Shown here in pieces: positions 46,676 to 59,375 of a DNA stretch of 64,000 bases. Position 1 is the first letter of the stretch. Each line of letters opens with the position of its first letter. This DNA is from Gigaspora margarita (lineage: Eukaryota > Glomeromycota > Glomeromycetes > Diversisporales > Gigasporaceae), in assembly GCA_009809945.1 (NCBI GenBank), contig WTPW01000370.1, positions 380,857-444,856 of the forward strand. Reading direction: 5' to 3'. The translations under genes were made by a program, and so were the position numbers. Below the pieces are notes generated by a model. The model had not been told where the DNA came from, did no database searches, and saw only the letters and a program-made list of their open reading frames with translations.

Positions 46676-48130
46676 TACTACCAGGAACGTAGTATGAAGT
46701 ATGAAGTATATGGTTTACAGGCAAGTTAGATGACTTCTGCAATCTTTGGCATCTGATTGGATGGTCATTCCTTGTGATTTTGTATGCCATATGTGCTGAC
46801 ATTTTGTACTTTTAAATTACTGTTTATTGTGGTAGAAATTGATGTTTAAGAGGTTCTATGATATATGGTATGTGTTCACAGTATTGCTTATATTTGACTT
46901 GATTGTTTATCATCATGCTTTCTTGATTTAGTGTATTTATGTGTTAATATTGTAGCTTGTTTTTAATCATTTTTCTTGGGATTCAGCTTGGATTATCGAT
47001 TATGTGTCGAGTCACTTGAGATTTTTTTATTTTATATTTAATTCATGATGTATTGATATGGGGGCTTGTTTTTATAACATTTTGCTGCTAGTACTGCTGA
47101 TTGGAAAGTTGTTCCTTGTGATTTTGTATGCCATGAGTGCTGTCATGCTTTTAAATTACTGTTTATCATGATGGGAATTGATGTTTAAGGGATTCTATAA
47201 TATTATGGTATGTGTTCACAGTGATGCTTTTTTTTTGTATACATTGACTTGATTGTTTATCATCGTGCTTTCTTGATTTAGTGTATTTATATATTAATAT
47301 TGTAGCTTGTTTTTACTTGACAATCGATTATGTATCAGGTCACTTAAAATTTTTTTTATTTTATATTAGTACTTGATTCATAATTGTATTAATATGGGGG
47401 CTTGTTTTTATAACATTTTACTATTAGCACTGCTGATTGTATAGTCGTTCGTTCCTTGTGATTTGTATGCCATGTGTGCTGACGTTTCGTGCTTTTAAGT
47501 TACTGTTTATGTGGTAGGGATTGATGTTTAAGGGAATCTATAAGATTACGGTATGTGTTCACGGTATACCAGGAATGGAGTATGAAATACGTACAGTATG
47601 GTTTACAGGCAAGTTAAGTGAAGTTCGCAATTCTGGGTATCTGATTGGATGAGCATTCCTTGTGATTTTGTATGCCATGCGTGCTGACATTTCATGCTTT
47701 TGAATTACAGTAGAATTGTTATTTAAAAAATTCTATAATATTACCATATGTGTTCACAAGTGTTTAAAATAGAAATTTTAATTTACTGGTACATGCACCT
47801 ATTATATAAAAAAATACTGGTTCAAACAAAAAAAAACCTGCATTAGTAGAAAATGATCATCAGATCATTGGGGGCACATAGCTGCACACACCGGTTACTT
47901 CAAAAAATTCCAGATCATGCACCATTTGTTGCACCGGCTCAATTTTAAAATACCGGTATATGCAATATAAAAAATGGTAGATCCGGATTTTTATCATGCT
48001 ATTTTATACACTGGTATTCACAATATTAATTTTCTTTATATGAACATTGACTTGACTATTTATCATCGCGCCTTCTTGACTTATTTTATTTATGTATTAA
48101 TATTATGTTAAATGTACTAATATGGGCATA
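46676..48130. repeat. Satellite, unit about 340 bp
   Basis: 'ccttgtgattttgtatgcc' (with one shorter variant) recurs at 46770, 47114, 47454 and 47658; 'ggtatgtgttcac' and 'cttgattgtttatcat' keep the same order. The last spacing is 204, so one unit is shortened. The final unit is split by the hAT MITE at 47758-48013. Confidence 0.85.
47758..48013. mobile_element. hAT-type MITE inside the satellite
   Basis: The ends AAGTGTTTAAAATAG and, inward from the right, CAGTGTATAAAATAG are flanked by GTGTTCAC (47750-47757) and GTATTCAC (48014-48021). Removing the segment restores a satellite unit. 'accggt' motifs occur inside. Confidence 0.75.
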
Positions 48131-49454
48131 TTATTATAACACTTTACTATTAATACTGTTTATATTGTTTGCTAACTATATAAAATTGTGCAGATTTACG
48201 TAATAATTTTGACATTTACGATTGTTGCATAGGTACTTGATTTATTATGTTTTTGCAGATATCAGGATCAACATCGGCATTGCCCCCTTAAATATATTAT
48301 TATTGTTCTCGCATTATATAACCTTAAAATTATTACCTTATTAATGCCCTCCCTACATTGTTTCGTAAACTGACTCTTAAATTGATCGCATAATTAATCA
48401 GATCAAATTAAGTGATATCCTGACTCAGATCCAAATGATTCATGATCTCTTATCACTTGATTAATCCTACAACGAACGTATTCGCAGAGGTTGTATAAAA
48501 GTTAGAAAATTTACCTTCTTCTCTACAAGACGTTAAAGTAATTTGGTAATCAGCAAGGTAATTCGGAAGAAGATGTATAATATTTACATCATGCACTAAT
48601 TTCTCTATTCCTGGTTTCACGCAACTGTGTTGCACAGCTACTTATTATTATTTAAGTAACAGTAGGCATACATAATTAAGTGGTAATCCGCAGTTAAAGG
48701 GTCAAAATTTCATAGTACAAATCGGCGGAGTTTTACTAATTGCCTTATATGGAAGTGGAATGCCATACATTTCCGATCATAATAAAAAACCCTATAGTAA
48801 ACAATCAACAAATACTCATATCGTGTCATATACTAACGCGATTTGAATGATTTAACTATCATTAGAATCAGAAAAGTNGGTTCTGCAAAGTTTAATTAGA
48901 AATTACAAATGGTTTGCTTAGTAAAAAAATACTTTTATATGTAGAAAAGCCCCATTCGCACACTATAGAAATTTACTATTAAATTCCACCGTAATTGATT
49001 ATAAAATGATCATCATTTTTTACCCTTTATTTGCGATTTACCACTTAATAAATTTTATCCTATTTTTGTAGTTAGATTTTATGTTAATTTATTGCATTTA
49101 AAAGTTGTAACTAATATGCTAGATAGCCTGATCGCATTTTTATTTTCTTTCAAATTTTTTACCTAGTTTCGTACCTGTGCACTACATGTTATAATTATTT
49201 TGTGTAATCCAAATCTCCCTCTTGTCAACAACATGGTTTAAAATAAATAAAAGCTATATATAAAAAGATAACAATTTATGATATAAGCAATGTTAATACA
49301 ATTATCATTAACAATAAAGTAGCTGAAATGAAATAATGAAAGAATTACTGAATAAAAGAAAAGATGTAAGCAACAATATATTATAATCTTAATTATAAAA
49401 TATAATAATGTAGATAAGTTCTATTTCTTTTTAAATGTATTTGTATAACGTTTC
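48131..49454. other. Unassigned DNA with one Helitron-like hairpin
   Basis: A minus-strand frame at 48453-48635 reads like protein in places (HLLPNYLADYQITLTSC) but has no family I recognise. Near 48620, CTGTG-TTG-CACAG-CTAC resembles the hairpin at 49470-49482. Confidence 0.35.
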
Positions 49455-49490
49455 TGGTTTTAGCACGACTGCGTCGCGCAGCTACACTAA
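49455..49490 (+). mobile_element. Candidate Helitron 3' terminus
   Basis: A hairpin CTGCG-TCG-CGCAG is followed by CTACACTAA and then T. A hairpin shortly before a terminal CTRR and T fits a Helitron end. No 5' end was found. Confidence 0.4.
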
Positions 49491-49496
49491 TATATA

Positions 49497-49867
49497 CTTT
49501 ACAAAAATCTGACAATTTCGAGATATGCAATTATTTGCCAATAATAAGCAATATATAGTACATTATTGGTACTATATTAGCAAATTTAATAATTTATTAC
49601 AAGAATATTTCATTATCAGCACTTTTAAATACCTAATAACTTGGCTAAATAATGGTAATTTTTAGGTCTTTATTATTACTAAAATATTGATATTATATTG
49701 CTAATATTAGCATTTTATTAGTATAATAATTGACAAATATATTTATAAGGTTAAATTATAGTAATAAAATGCTAATAAATTACTTATATTTGCAAAAGTT
49801 AGTACATTATTAGCACTGTTAAATTGCTTATTTTTAGCAAGTTCAATTTTGACAGATTTTTGTAAAG
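49497..49867. mobile_element. TA-flanked MITE
   Basis: The ends CTTTACAAAAATCTGACAA and, inward from the right, CTTTACAAAAATCTGTCAA lie within TA borders (49495-49496 and 49868-49869). The interior repeats 'ttattagca' on both strands. Confidence 0.8.
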
Positions 49868-50429
49868 TATTATCCAATAATTATTGATATATATGAAATT
49901 TGAGGTTCAATAATTTAAGCATTTTCTTAAAATTTTTGTTAGGCATTTTATTATTGACTTTTATAAATATTTTTAATAATTTTTCACTGATATTAGTATC
50001 TGTCTAAATACAGTATTTAGAATAAATAATGTACATCACTCATAAACAAATAGTAAAAACTATAAGAAAATTAACAAACTTCATGGTCATAATTCTTTAG
50101 TTTATTTTTTAAAACGCCCTTAAAACTTTATGAAAAGCCTCATAGTGCTAGAAAATTTGTGAAATTATACACAAAAATTAAACTAATAGTATTTTTATTA
50201 AATAACCCTAAAAAGCAAAATTTCATAAATTTAGGTACGTCAGTAATTTTACATGACAAATCGTGTGGCTGATACCAATTGCTCAAGGTATAATTATTAC
50301 ACAATGTGAAGCTATGTAATAAACAGCTGAGATAGATAATAAGAATGTTTGAAATTTCTTCTCGATATAACTTAAAGGGTTCTTCTTTCGTACTATTTAA
50401 AGGAAACATAATAATAGTTCTCCGTTAAA

Positions 50430-50540
50430 ATCAGTCAAAATATTCCTTTGCCCTAAAAAAATCAAGTATCGAATTTGGAACTAATGCTGTCCATTTGACG
50501 ATTTCGTATTCAAAAAGATCAGCCGTACCCTTTTCCACAA
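50430..50540 (-). pseudogene. Short coding-like fragment, unidentified
   Basis: On the minus strand a frame reads SFVEKGTADLFEYEIVKW and ends with a stop after AKEYFD. Its codon use is less AT-biased than the surroundings. It is about 38 residues, with no start and no recognised family, and could be the last exon of a lost gene. It touches the left border of duplication copy B. Confidence 0.3.
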
Positions 50541-51614
50541 AGCTTAACGTGAATAAGAGATATTACCGGAGTTAAGCCTGTATTCTCCTAATACTAACTA
50601 GACTGTACTCATGCCCAACTCAATAATCATCATAAACAAAATCAACTTCTTTATCATTCTCACCTGCATGTCATTCTTAGTTGAGAAATGAATATGATAC
50701 CGTTAGGCATCTTTTTTTGAATATTTCTTTATTTTGCATTTATCTTTATTTAGAGGATAACTAATTTATCAATAATAAAGAGCTCCTTTGTATGCATGCA
50801 TCTCTTCAATGATACATACAGATGAGACATAAAGGAATCTATGAAACAATTTTGTTCATATTAAAAGGAGTCATTGGTAATTTAGCCTTTTCTACAAATT
50901 CGCATGTTAGGGCTTTTCTTCGAATAACTTTACGCACAACTTAATGATTTTTATTATGTTATACACAAGTCTTTCATGAATTTCCTTTAAAAAATTTTGT
51001 GCCCCTTTTGTATTCTAAAACTGACTTATTGTTCTGAATAAAATAATAGCAACTTTATTTAGGACATATTAAGCTTATCAAAAAGACACCATATAAGGCA
51101 GAGAACTGAAACAGGTGTTCTTACCTTTAATGAGATAAAGTAAATATGACAATTTAGTAAATATAAATATTTACTCTAATAGTGTGATAAGAATTCAGAC
51201 GACTGTAAAATTTTTTTTTTTTATCGCAATTGTAAATTAAATGGACTTTATAAATTATTAATAAAAATAATAATCATTAACATAAATTTTAAATAAAGCA
51301 TTGATTATTAATTGTGTTGACAATATTGAAATCAAATCATTGTGAAATTTGGGTCTCAATTTGAAAATATATGCCTTATCAAAATCCACCTATACTCTTT
51401 TACTAATAATTCTAGCCCTAAATCCTAACTTAACTATAAAAAAACTAGCAAAAAAGATCCCAAAAAAATTTAAAAATCGGTCACAAAATAGGTTCAAATT
51501 TTATTATGATATGATTTCAATATAATTTTCACATTAATTTCTAACATTGATTAATTTAAATATTGATATTGGGGTTTCATAATTATTGATTTGACATCCG
51601 TTCAGATAAAATAA

Positions 51615-52090
51615 ATTACACATCGGCTGATTTGATTTTTGGGCCTTTTTTCGATAAACTGTTACACGAAAATTTGCTTCTAAGTGACGTTAAAAAAACT
51701 AACAAACAAACCACTTTTTACAACTAACAAAAGAGCTTTTTTTGACGTCTAGACAAGTTAGAAAACCAATAAAATTCAATAAAAGAGCTATGTTAAGCTG
51801 TAGAAAGAAGTACTTTTACCGTTTGTTGAAATTCTCGGGTGTTTTAGGAAAGGGGCGATGGGTTATTTGATGGGTCGGCAACTTCAAGGATAAACTCCGA
51901 AGCAAATTTTTAAAAATCTGTCCTTTTTAACATACATTTGGCTTATAATTAAATATATAAGCACCATAATTTTCTATATATTTAATTATGAATACAAGGT
52001 TAGTTAAAAAGGCCGTTCTTATGAAAATTCGCACTGTACTAAATTTTTAGTACGAAATTTCTTTGACAATCCTCAATCAAAACAAATCGG
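51615..52090 (+). mobile_element. Inverted-ended DNA element, private to copy B
   Basis: The ends CATCGGCTGATTTG and, inward from the right, TATCGGCCGATTTG mirror each other. A diverged reverse copy lies at 10140-10620. Copy A lacks it near 21530. No ORF of note. Confidence 0.65.
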
Positions 52091-54075
52091 CCGATATGAT
52101 ACTTCTTCAAAATATGAGATACATAAATCCTATTTTTTTAACGTATAGTTATTTACATATACATTTTACCGGTAAATATTTATCAAAAAAGTTAATTGAT
52201 TAACGTGTATGCCTACTTAATTTACAGTATCGGAATTTCAACTCCCATTTATTTTCAAAATATATTAATTTTGAAACCCCCTATTAGGTTTCAAAGTTAT
52301 TTTACTGAAATAGGTAGATTAGGATTGGAGCGTTCGGAATGCATGTTTTTTGAAATAAACTATACGAATTTGCTTATTTAAGCTACATAACGATTAAAAT
52401 GACATAGATGAAATTAAATTTTATTTCATGAAATGAGAGTTTCCGACATTCGCATTTCTTCGCTCGTAACGCAAATTCGATTTTTGGGCTTACAATGATT
52501 TCCAAAATTCATTAACTTTGAAACCCTCAAGATTATATTTTAAATTAAATTTATTGAATTGAAATGTTGAAACATAAATTTTGTCAAAAATACAAAGCGC
52601 TAATGCCAAAGCGTTTGAAATAGCGAACTTGAAACATTAACACAATACATGATTATATAAGAGAATAAATGAAGCATTTGCTTTATAATAAAGTATGGTA
52701 AGAACATCTTAAGGATGAATAATTTGAGCATTTATTTTCTTATTAATTCTTAATTACCAATTTTTATTAAACTTACATGTATGTACAACTATGATATCAA
52801 TTAAGTTTATTAATTGTGGCTATTTAAACCAATAAATAGTATCTTGGAATTTCCAACCGAAAGTGCAGATTTTTTATAATAATGCAAATTACATATTAAT
52901 AAATTAATTAATTATAGTACCTTGTTCGTTATTAATCTGGCGATGTATTTAAAAACTTTTACTTTTTTTTTCTAAAATTATTATTACACAACGAATCTTT
53001 GAAAATTTGCAAAAAACATAATAATGCCTACCGGTACCTTGGTAGATATTATATAGAATTATTTTGATGAAACTCAAAACATTCGTTGAAAAGTAGCAGC
53101 TTGGATGTCTTTAGATAGTTTGCACCATAACGATAAGGCCGTTTGAAGTTGAAATCGTTTAACGCTATTTTTTTTTTTTTTTTTGGGGGAAATTAAAAAA
53201 CACAAAAAATAAACATATAGTGTGCCGGGAAATCCAGAATTTATCCGAAAATCCGAAAATTTAACCGCAAACGACCTAATTAAAAATTGACAAAAAAAAG
53301 AATGTGTGACAATACGTGTAGTACGTGTAATCCGTGTCTTTCGAGTCATTAACAAATAAATTTATCTTATCATTGTATATTACCCCAAATGTCAAATAAT
53401 CGTACGTACCTAAATAAAGTTATTAGGTAAATATAATTAACTTTTCAATGACAACTATGAGTACATATAAGTACATACATACGTACGGACCTATGTACGA
53501 GATTGGATCATAAACGAGCGAATTTAATGTTCAGTAGCCAGATAAAGGATATACTAGAATGCATGATAAATTAAATTAAAGATTAGATTTTGAAACGTCA
53601 AGATAATCATAATAATGATAGTATTAATAATAAATAAATAAAAATAGTCCAACTTAACACTAATTATAACTTAGCAATAATATTTAAATACTATAATTCA
53701 TTGCTTTATTTGTTTATTTGTCCGACTGTAACACTAATCCTAACGCTAATCTTAGCAATAGTGCCAAAAATATTTTTTAAGTTCATAGATATTTTGTTAC
53801 TCAACTCAAGTTGTGGGTATTTTTGTAATAATGTAACTTCTCTAAACCATTCACATAAAAATAATTTTGAATTCTTTCCTTGTAGCAGGTAATGTACTTA
53901 TCAGATTAGCATAAATAAAGCAACTTGAGTAACTCTAAGAAGTTTATGCAAACTCAATTGCGAATGAAAATTATTTTTCATTGCATCATATTACTCAAGA
54001 ATTTCAAAATCCCAAGGTCTCTTGCAGTATAGGTGATAATCAATAGGTTAGTAATACACTAGGTCGTTTGAGATA

Positions 54076-54294
54076 TAGTTTCTTTTAACGTTCCCTTATA
54101 GAGCTTAAACGCAGTGGGGGAGGGGATTATTATAAACAAACATTATGTTATATTGCAAAAATATTCACATTATTATTGGTTGGCTTATAAGCACATAACT
54201 TATTGGAATCTCAAGACGTAATGAACGTTCTGATTGGCCTATTTAATTTCAAGGGGAGCCCTTGAAGATGGTGGGGGAACGTTGAACGAAACTG
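54076..54294. mobile_element. TA-flanked MITE, private to copy B
   Basis: The ends TAGTTTCTTTTAACGTTCCC and, inward from the right, CAGTTTCGTTCAACGTTCCC are bordered by TA (54074-54075 and 54295-54296). It sits where copy A carries an unrelated MITE. Confidence 0.8.
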
Positions 54295-54489
54295 TAACTT
54301 TAAACAATCTTACATTAGAAGATTACCAACATCGTAATCACATTGTTTGGTAATTTTGAAAGATAACTGTTCCAAAGCAAAAATTAATACGTACGGTAAG
54401 TATTCAAAAATTGCTAGATTTTTTGATAAGTTGGTATTAATAACTTAAAATATGATTGAATCAAAAAAATATACACTAAAAATATTTGC

Positions 54490-54985
54490 CACAGTGCATT
54501 GACTAAAATACCCGGAGTCTAATAAAATCTAATCAAAAAATGACATGGGCATCTTGATCGGTGACGGGTATAGGGATATTTTGTATGAGCATGGGACCCC
54601 TGCGATTTTGAAATTTTATGCTTATAATTTTATTTTATCTAAATTTTTTTTTTAATTTAGCAAATATATTAATTAAAAAATGAGCAATTTAAAATTTTTT
54701 TCGCAATATGATAATTATATATTTAAATGTGATTTTCTCAAAATCACATGATTGTCCCATTGCATCGTTTTGCTGCGGAACCATATATGTGATGCAGAAA
54801 TCAATATGTGGTGGTGTGAAAAATGGCATGCAAAGTATCCGGGTGTTATCTCTGGTTAAAAAAAATATACCGTGTAAAATAACGGGTATTGTAACTGGGG
54901 TACTGAAAATGGGGGGATACCTTGGTCAGTGCGCTACGGTAATTGCTATCAAATCATGGGGTTTAACTAATATATTTAAAGTTGC
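54490..54985 (+). other. Unmatched segment in copy B with coding-like pieces
   Basis: Copy A lacks this stretch. A 109-codon ORF (54708-55037) has no recognised domain. Another frame reads RNHICDAEINMWWCEKWH near 54780-54830. It may be a fragment of a gene or of a transposon protein; the identity is unknown. Confidence 0.35.
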
Positions 54986-55434
54986 GCCAAAAAAATTTAA
55001 AATAATGCAATACATATCTATTGAACATTCTAAATAAAATATTTTATAAAATCCAAGCCCAAACTCTGATCTAATTTAAGCTTAAACTTTATAATGCAAG
55101 TTTTTTTTCATTTCTATATTATTCCCTAATTGAAGGTTACCAAGTTTGGACATATACAAAATGCATTTAAAGGTTATAACTGCATATATAGTATGTAATG
55201 AATAGAGCTACAATCATATACTTTGTATTCATATAATTATTGTTTGCCACAATTTGGAATTTTGGCGCAAATTATTTCTCACGGGTTTTGCAATGACTTT
55301 TTCAAGCAAAATTCGATCATATTGCGACAATCACAACGCCAAATTAGTCGTGTGCTGATGTAACTCAAAAGAAATTTAAAAAATAAAAACAATCAAGCTT
55401 TATAAATATTATCGTTATTATTATATATTATTAT

Positions 55435-56030
55435 TATATTAAAGGGTGAAGCCGCGACAGAGATAGTTACGTTGCTGATGCAGGTTTTACTTAGGGTTAG
55501 TGATAGGCTAAGACCCCGAACAATATTAACAGAGGTTATATTTGAGCCATTATGCAATTTGATTGGATAAAAATTCTTAGCCAATCAAATTGCAAAATTT
55601 TGACCTCTGATAGCTATTTTTCAAATATGACCTCTATTAGTATTGTTCGGGGTCCTGATAGGCTAGTTATAGTGATCTGCATCAAAACGTAACCACTTTC
55701 GCAGGTTTCCATCGCGGGTCTCTTCCAGCCATATTGTTATTATTATTATAAATAGGATTTTATAATTTGCCGCATGTGCGTTGTAACAGTCCCAACTAAT
55801 AAACCAATTAGACGCAGGATCAGGTGCAAAAAAAATAAAATTTCCTTGCAAAATTTTACTATAAGTCTCCTCTTCTTGCCTATACACTACCCTCACCTCG
55901 CCCTAACCATAGCTAGCAAATAAAAAGGCTATTCTGGTTTGTTTGATTTCACACTACACCAAATCTTGTGAGGTGCTACAGCGCAAATTCGCCAAATTAT
56001 AAAATTCTATTAAATATTATTATTCTTATT
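55435..56030. other. GC-richer insertion within a TTA microsatellite
   Basis: TTA/ATT triplet runs lie on both sides, and copy A has only the microsatellite-like DNA. The insert is less AT-rich than its surroundings; the minus-strand ORF at 55663-55896 has no recognised family. It carries the MITE 55511-55656. Confidence 0.45.
55511..55656. mobile_element. Palindromic MITE with GACCCC ends
   Basis: The ends AGACCCCGAACAATA and, inward from the right, AGGACCCCGAACAATA carry the 9-bp duplication GATAGGCTA (55502-55510 and 55657-55665). The arms hold 'gaggtcatatttga'-like and 'ccaatcaaattgca'-like inverse blocks. Related in its ends to 28156-28337. Confidence 0.8.
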
Positions 56031-56223
56031 ATTATTCGATGCTGTGAAACAAGCGAAAATAAATCCTGCTTAACGTTAAATTTTCATAATAATGAATAAG
56101 CTTTAGCCTTTTATTCTATATATTCTCTTCGGTACTTATTTGCTTTTTGTTTTTGATAAAATGAATTCGAAAGAATTTACAAGCTATTTTAATAAATTTT
56201 TATTTATCGTGTTTTACATAATA

Positions 56224-56477
56224 TGGGGGTGAGTCAATAGAAATCAAGCAAAATTTTTTATAATAAAATTTTTTTTGAAACTTTGAACAAAAATAATTTA
56301 ACAAAAATTTAATCAAATTTGGTAAAATTTTTTTTTTAAATTAATTTTATAAACCTGTAGAATTAATTTAAAAAAAATTTATTAAAAATTGATCAAATTT
56401 TTGTTAAATTATCTTGATTTAAACTTTAAAAAAAAGTATTAAAAAAAATTTGCTTGATTTCTATTGACTCACTCCCA
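56224..56477. mobile_element. TA-flanked MITE with confirmed empty site
   Basis: The ends TGGGGGTGAGTCAATAGAAA and, inward from the right, TGGGAGTGAGTCAATAGAAA lie between TA (56222-56223 and 56478-56479). Copy A has 'tacatatatgattaatta' there with no insertion. The inside is A/T-rich with near-mirror halves. Confidence 0.85.
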
Positions 56478-57004
56478 TATGGTAAATTATGCTACACTTC
56501 AAACTATACACAATTCCTGTTCTATCGTTTTCTACATTTTACACGCTCACAAGGATCACTATTATAGCCCATCTGATCATGAAAATATAATACAATGAGA
56601 TTTACAATGAGACTTTACAATGAGACTTGATATATAATTGTTAGAGTTTCGGTGGCGCCCGAAATCACGCATTACTCGTATACAAAACAACTTAACTTTA
56701 TATTTTAGAGGTTAGACCCGTTAAGAAAGTTTTGCCAGAGTATTTTTAGATTACCCTTGATATCTGAGTAATTTAACTTATGTTGGGTAGCCATTATAAT
56801 AATCATTTCTATCTGGACCTAATCATTTTATGTTCTCGAAAACGTGTTCATTATTGTGTTTTCAAAAAAAAAAGTTCTATAAAAAAATATTTAATGTTCT
56901 CAAATAAAGAGTACAATTTAATAATTTATGCTCTTGTAACACTGAAAATATCGAATGTTGCAATCTACATGTCACAATTACCGGTGCTTGGTAATTCAGC
57001 TCTG

Positions 57005-57315
57005 GGGAGCGGGTCAAAATCCCGACAAACAGAATCCCGACAGGTCATAATCCCGACAAAAAAATCCCGACAATAAAAAATCCCGACAATCCCGACAACA
57101 AAAAAATCATTAAAATTATTTAAGTTAAGTTAGGTTAGGGTTAGGTGAGTCCTAGATTAGCGTTAGGGTGAGCGCCTGGGGCTAGGGTTTGGTTTAGTTG
57201 ATTTTATAGTAAGAGGAAAGCTTTTTTTGATTGTCGGGATTTTTGATTGTCGGGATTTTTTTGTCGGGATTATGACCTGTCGGGATTTTGTTTGTCGGGA
57301 TTTTGACCCAAACCC
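57005..57315. mobile_element. Inverted-repeat element with telomere-like core
   Basis: The ends GGGAGCGGGTCAAAATCCCG and, inward from the right, GGGTTTGGGTCAAAATCCCG are flanked by the 8-bp duplication CAGCTCTG (56997-57004 and 57316-57323). Subterminal 'cccgaca' motifs repeat on each side; the core holds 'ttaggttagggttagg' and 'gctagggttt'. Copy A near 27550 has the uninterrupted site. Confidence 0.85.
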
Positions 57316-57398
57316 CAGCTCTGACATTCAATGTTTGTTTAATGGCTGGTTTTTATTTATATACATAAGGAAAAATATATCTATTTACAAAATATTGA

Positions 57399-57659
57399 AT
57401 GAAAATAGGATGGAATATTCTATTTGTTACAATTTTAATTATATCACTTTTATGTTTTGACAACAGTACGTACGTACTGAACTTGCGTGCAACAGTGATA
57501 AGACTAGAAAAATATGGCTTAATTGTCACGTTTCGTAAAACAATTTTATATAATTTTTTTATGCACGATGATACGCGACAATTATCTTTTTCTAACTCGG
57601 TAAATCCGACACAAAACCAAAAAAGAAAATTAAAATTTGTAAATAAACTAAGTGCGTGA
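57399..57659 (+). CDS. Candidate small secreted protein, 86 aa
   Basis: The ORF begins MKIGWNILFVTILIISLLCF, a lysine followed by a hydrophobic stretch typical of a signal peptide, with cleavage plausible near residues 20-25. The remaining 60 residues are polar and basic, with one KR pair near the C-terminus (QKRKLKF) and no cysteine pattern. The first 13 codons are conserved in duplication copy A (near 27640), which reads MKMEWNILFVTIL and stops ten codons later. The rest of the B frame lies in DNA missing from A. No known family is recognised, and no intron, promoter or strong terminator can be shown. It could be a chance ORF in AT-rich DNA, where hydrophobic starts are common. Confidence 0.25.
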   Translation: MKIGWNILFVTILIISLLCFDNSTYVLNLRATVIRLEKYGLIVTFRKTILYNFFMHDDTRQLSFSNSVNPTQNQKRKLKFVNKLSA

Positions 57660-58480
57660 GGATAAAAATTTAGGATTTGCCGTTAGTAGAAGAGCTATAG
57701 CGATAAATTGGAGCTTATTATATGTAAAATTCCGTTTTGGCCATCTTAATTTGAACCAAGGTCGATTTAAACATTAGCTTTCGATATTTTCTCTTTCTTT
57801 TTTTTTTTTCTTCTTTTGCATGTGGTCGGAATCTATGTCAGCTGATCCGAGATAACCCAAATTTGTGCTCTCTGATTTGGCATCTCCTTTTTAGGAGACT
57901 TAGAACTAAAATAAGTGGATGCCGGCAAGCCCCATCACTATTTTGCATGCCAAGTTTATTTGTATGTACACAAGCTTACCAATTTAATTTTCTATTTAAC
58001 ATAATCCCCCCTCGTGAAAAAACATCATATTTGCCAATCAAATTGCAGTATTCTTTACATAACAGATAATTTTTAATTTTTTGTAGCTAATAGAATTCCT
58101 GTATTTTTTATTAATCATAACATACGAACTGTTCTATGTCACATATGTATGTACGTTAAACAGAAAATTATTGGAATGGCCTAATTAAGTATAAAAAAAT
58201 AACAATTGATCGATAATTTAATCCGATAAATGACTATAAATTAAGATCCAATGGTAATAATTGTACAGTATCTACTACGTGAGATAATTTTAGGAAATGC
58301 AAATGGATATTATAAATCGAAAGTTTCTAACCAGTGAAACATTAAATCGTCACCCAATCGGAAATATATAATGATAGTTTCCGAAAACCGGACATGTTGA
58401 TTAAACCCCGCATTTACCACTTTTCTACCATTTTGATTGGCTGTACTATGTAATCAGTGGCGATCCTTTTTTAAAATTTA
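57660..58480. other. Unmatched DNA in copy B
   Basis: A C/T-rich tract lies near 57785-57815, followed by less AT-rich DNA to about 58020. No convincing gene or element ends. Confidence 0.4.
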
Positions 58481-58483
58481 ATA

Positions 58484-59375
58484 TTTTAATATCTTCTAGT
58501 GAAGGTTTCTCAACGACTATATGTTCAAACTTAATAAAATGTTTTTGTTTTAATTATATAAGTTTGTATAATTGAAACAAAAGGGTTGTCGAGTTTGGCC
58601 TGGTAGTTATCGAGAAAGTTTTTTTAAAAAAAAACATCGAAAATCGAAAATCTTATAAATATAGTTACGATCATGGTTTTTAAAATTTAAATGAAATTTT
58701 CTCGATAACTACTTAACCAAATTCGATGAAAATTTTTTTTATTTCAATTGAGAGGTCTGTAGAATTAAATAAAAAAAAAAAGCTTATCGAATTTGGATTG
58801 ACAGTTGTTGAGAAATATTAATTAAAAATTAAAAAAAAATTTAGTCGCAGCTTCTTTTTTACAGATACAAAATTTGAACGAAGATTACTCGGCACATACC
58901 TGATCAAATTCGATTAAATTTTTTTATTTTAATTCGATGAGATTATAGAAATAAATTGATCGAATTTGATCAGATACATGCCGAGTAATCTTCGTTCAAA
59001 GCTTTGGTATCTGTAAAAAAGCTGCGACTAAATTTTTTATTTTTTAGTCAATATTTCTCAACAATTACCGATCCGAATTCGATAAATTTTTTTTTTATTT
59101 TAATTCTACAGAACTGTGTAGTTGAAACAAAAAAAAAAAAATTTTTTTTTAAAAACCATGATTGCAACTATATTTCTCGATTTTCAGGATTTTCGATGTT
59201 TTTTTTTTTTAAATTTAAATGAAGCTTTCTCGAAAACTACCAAGCCAAACTCGACAGCATTTTTTTTTTTTATTTCAGTTGTACAAACTTGTAGAATTAA
59301 ATAAAAACTTTTTATTTAAGTTTGATCAATGTTCATTGAGAAACCTTCGCTAGAAGATATAAAAATATTAACCAT
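58484..59375. mobile_element. Foldback element with repetitive arms
   Basis: The arms 58484-58925 and 58930-59375 are inverse copies, from 'atatcttctagtgaaggttt' to 'aaaccttcgctagaagatat'. Each arm is built from two diverged units that pair 'ctcgataactac' with 'aattcgat' and a T-rich tract. No target duplication was seen. ORFs at 59004-59304 are by-products. Confidence 0.7.
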
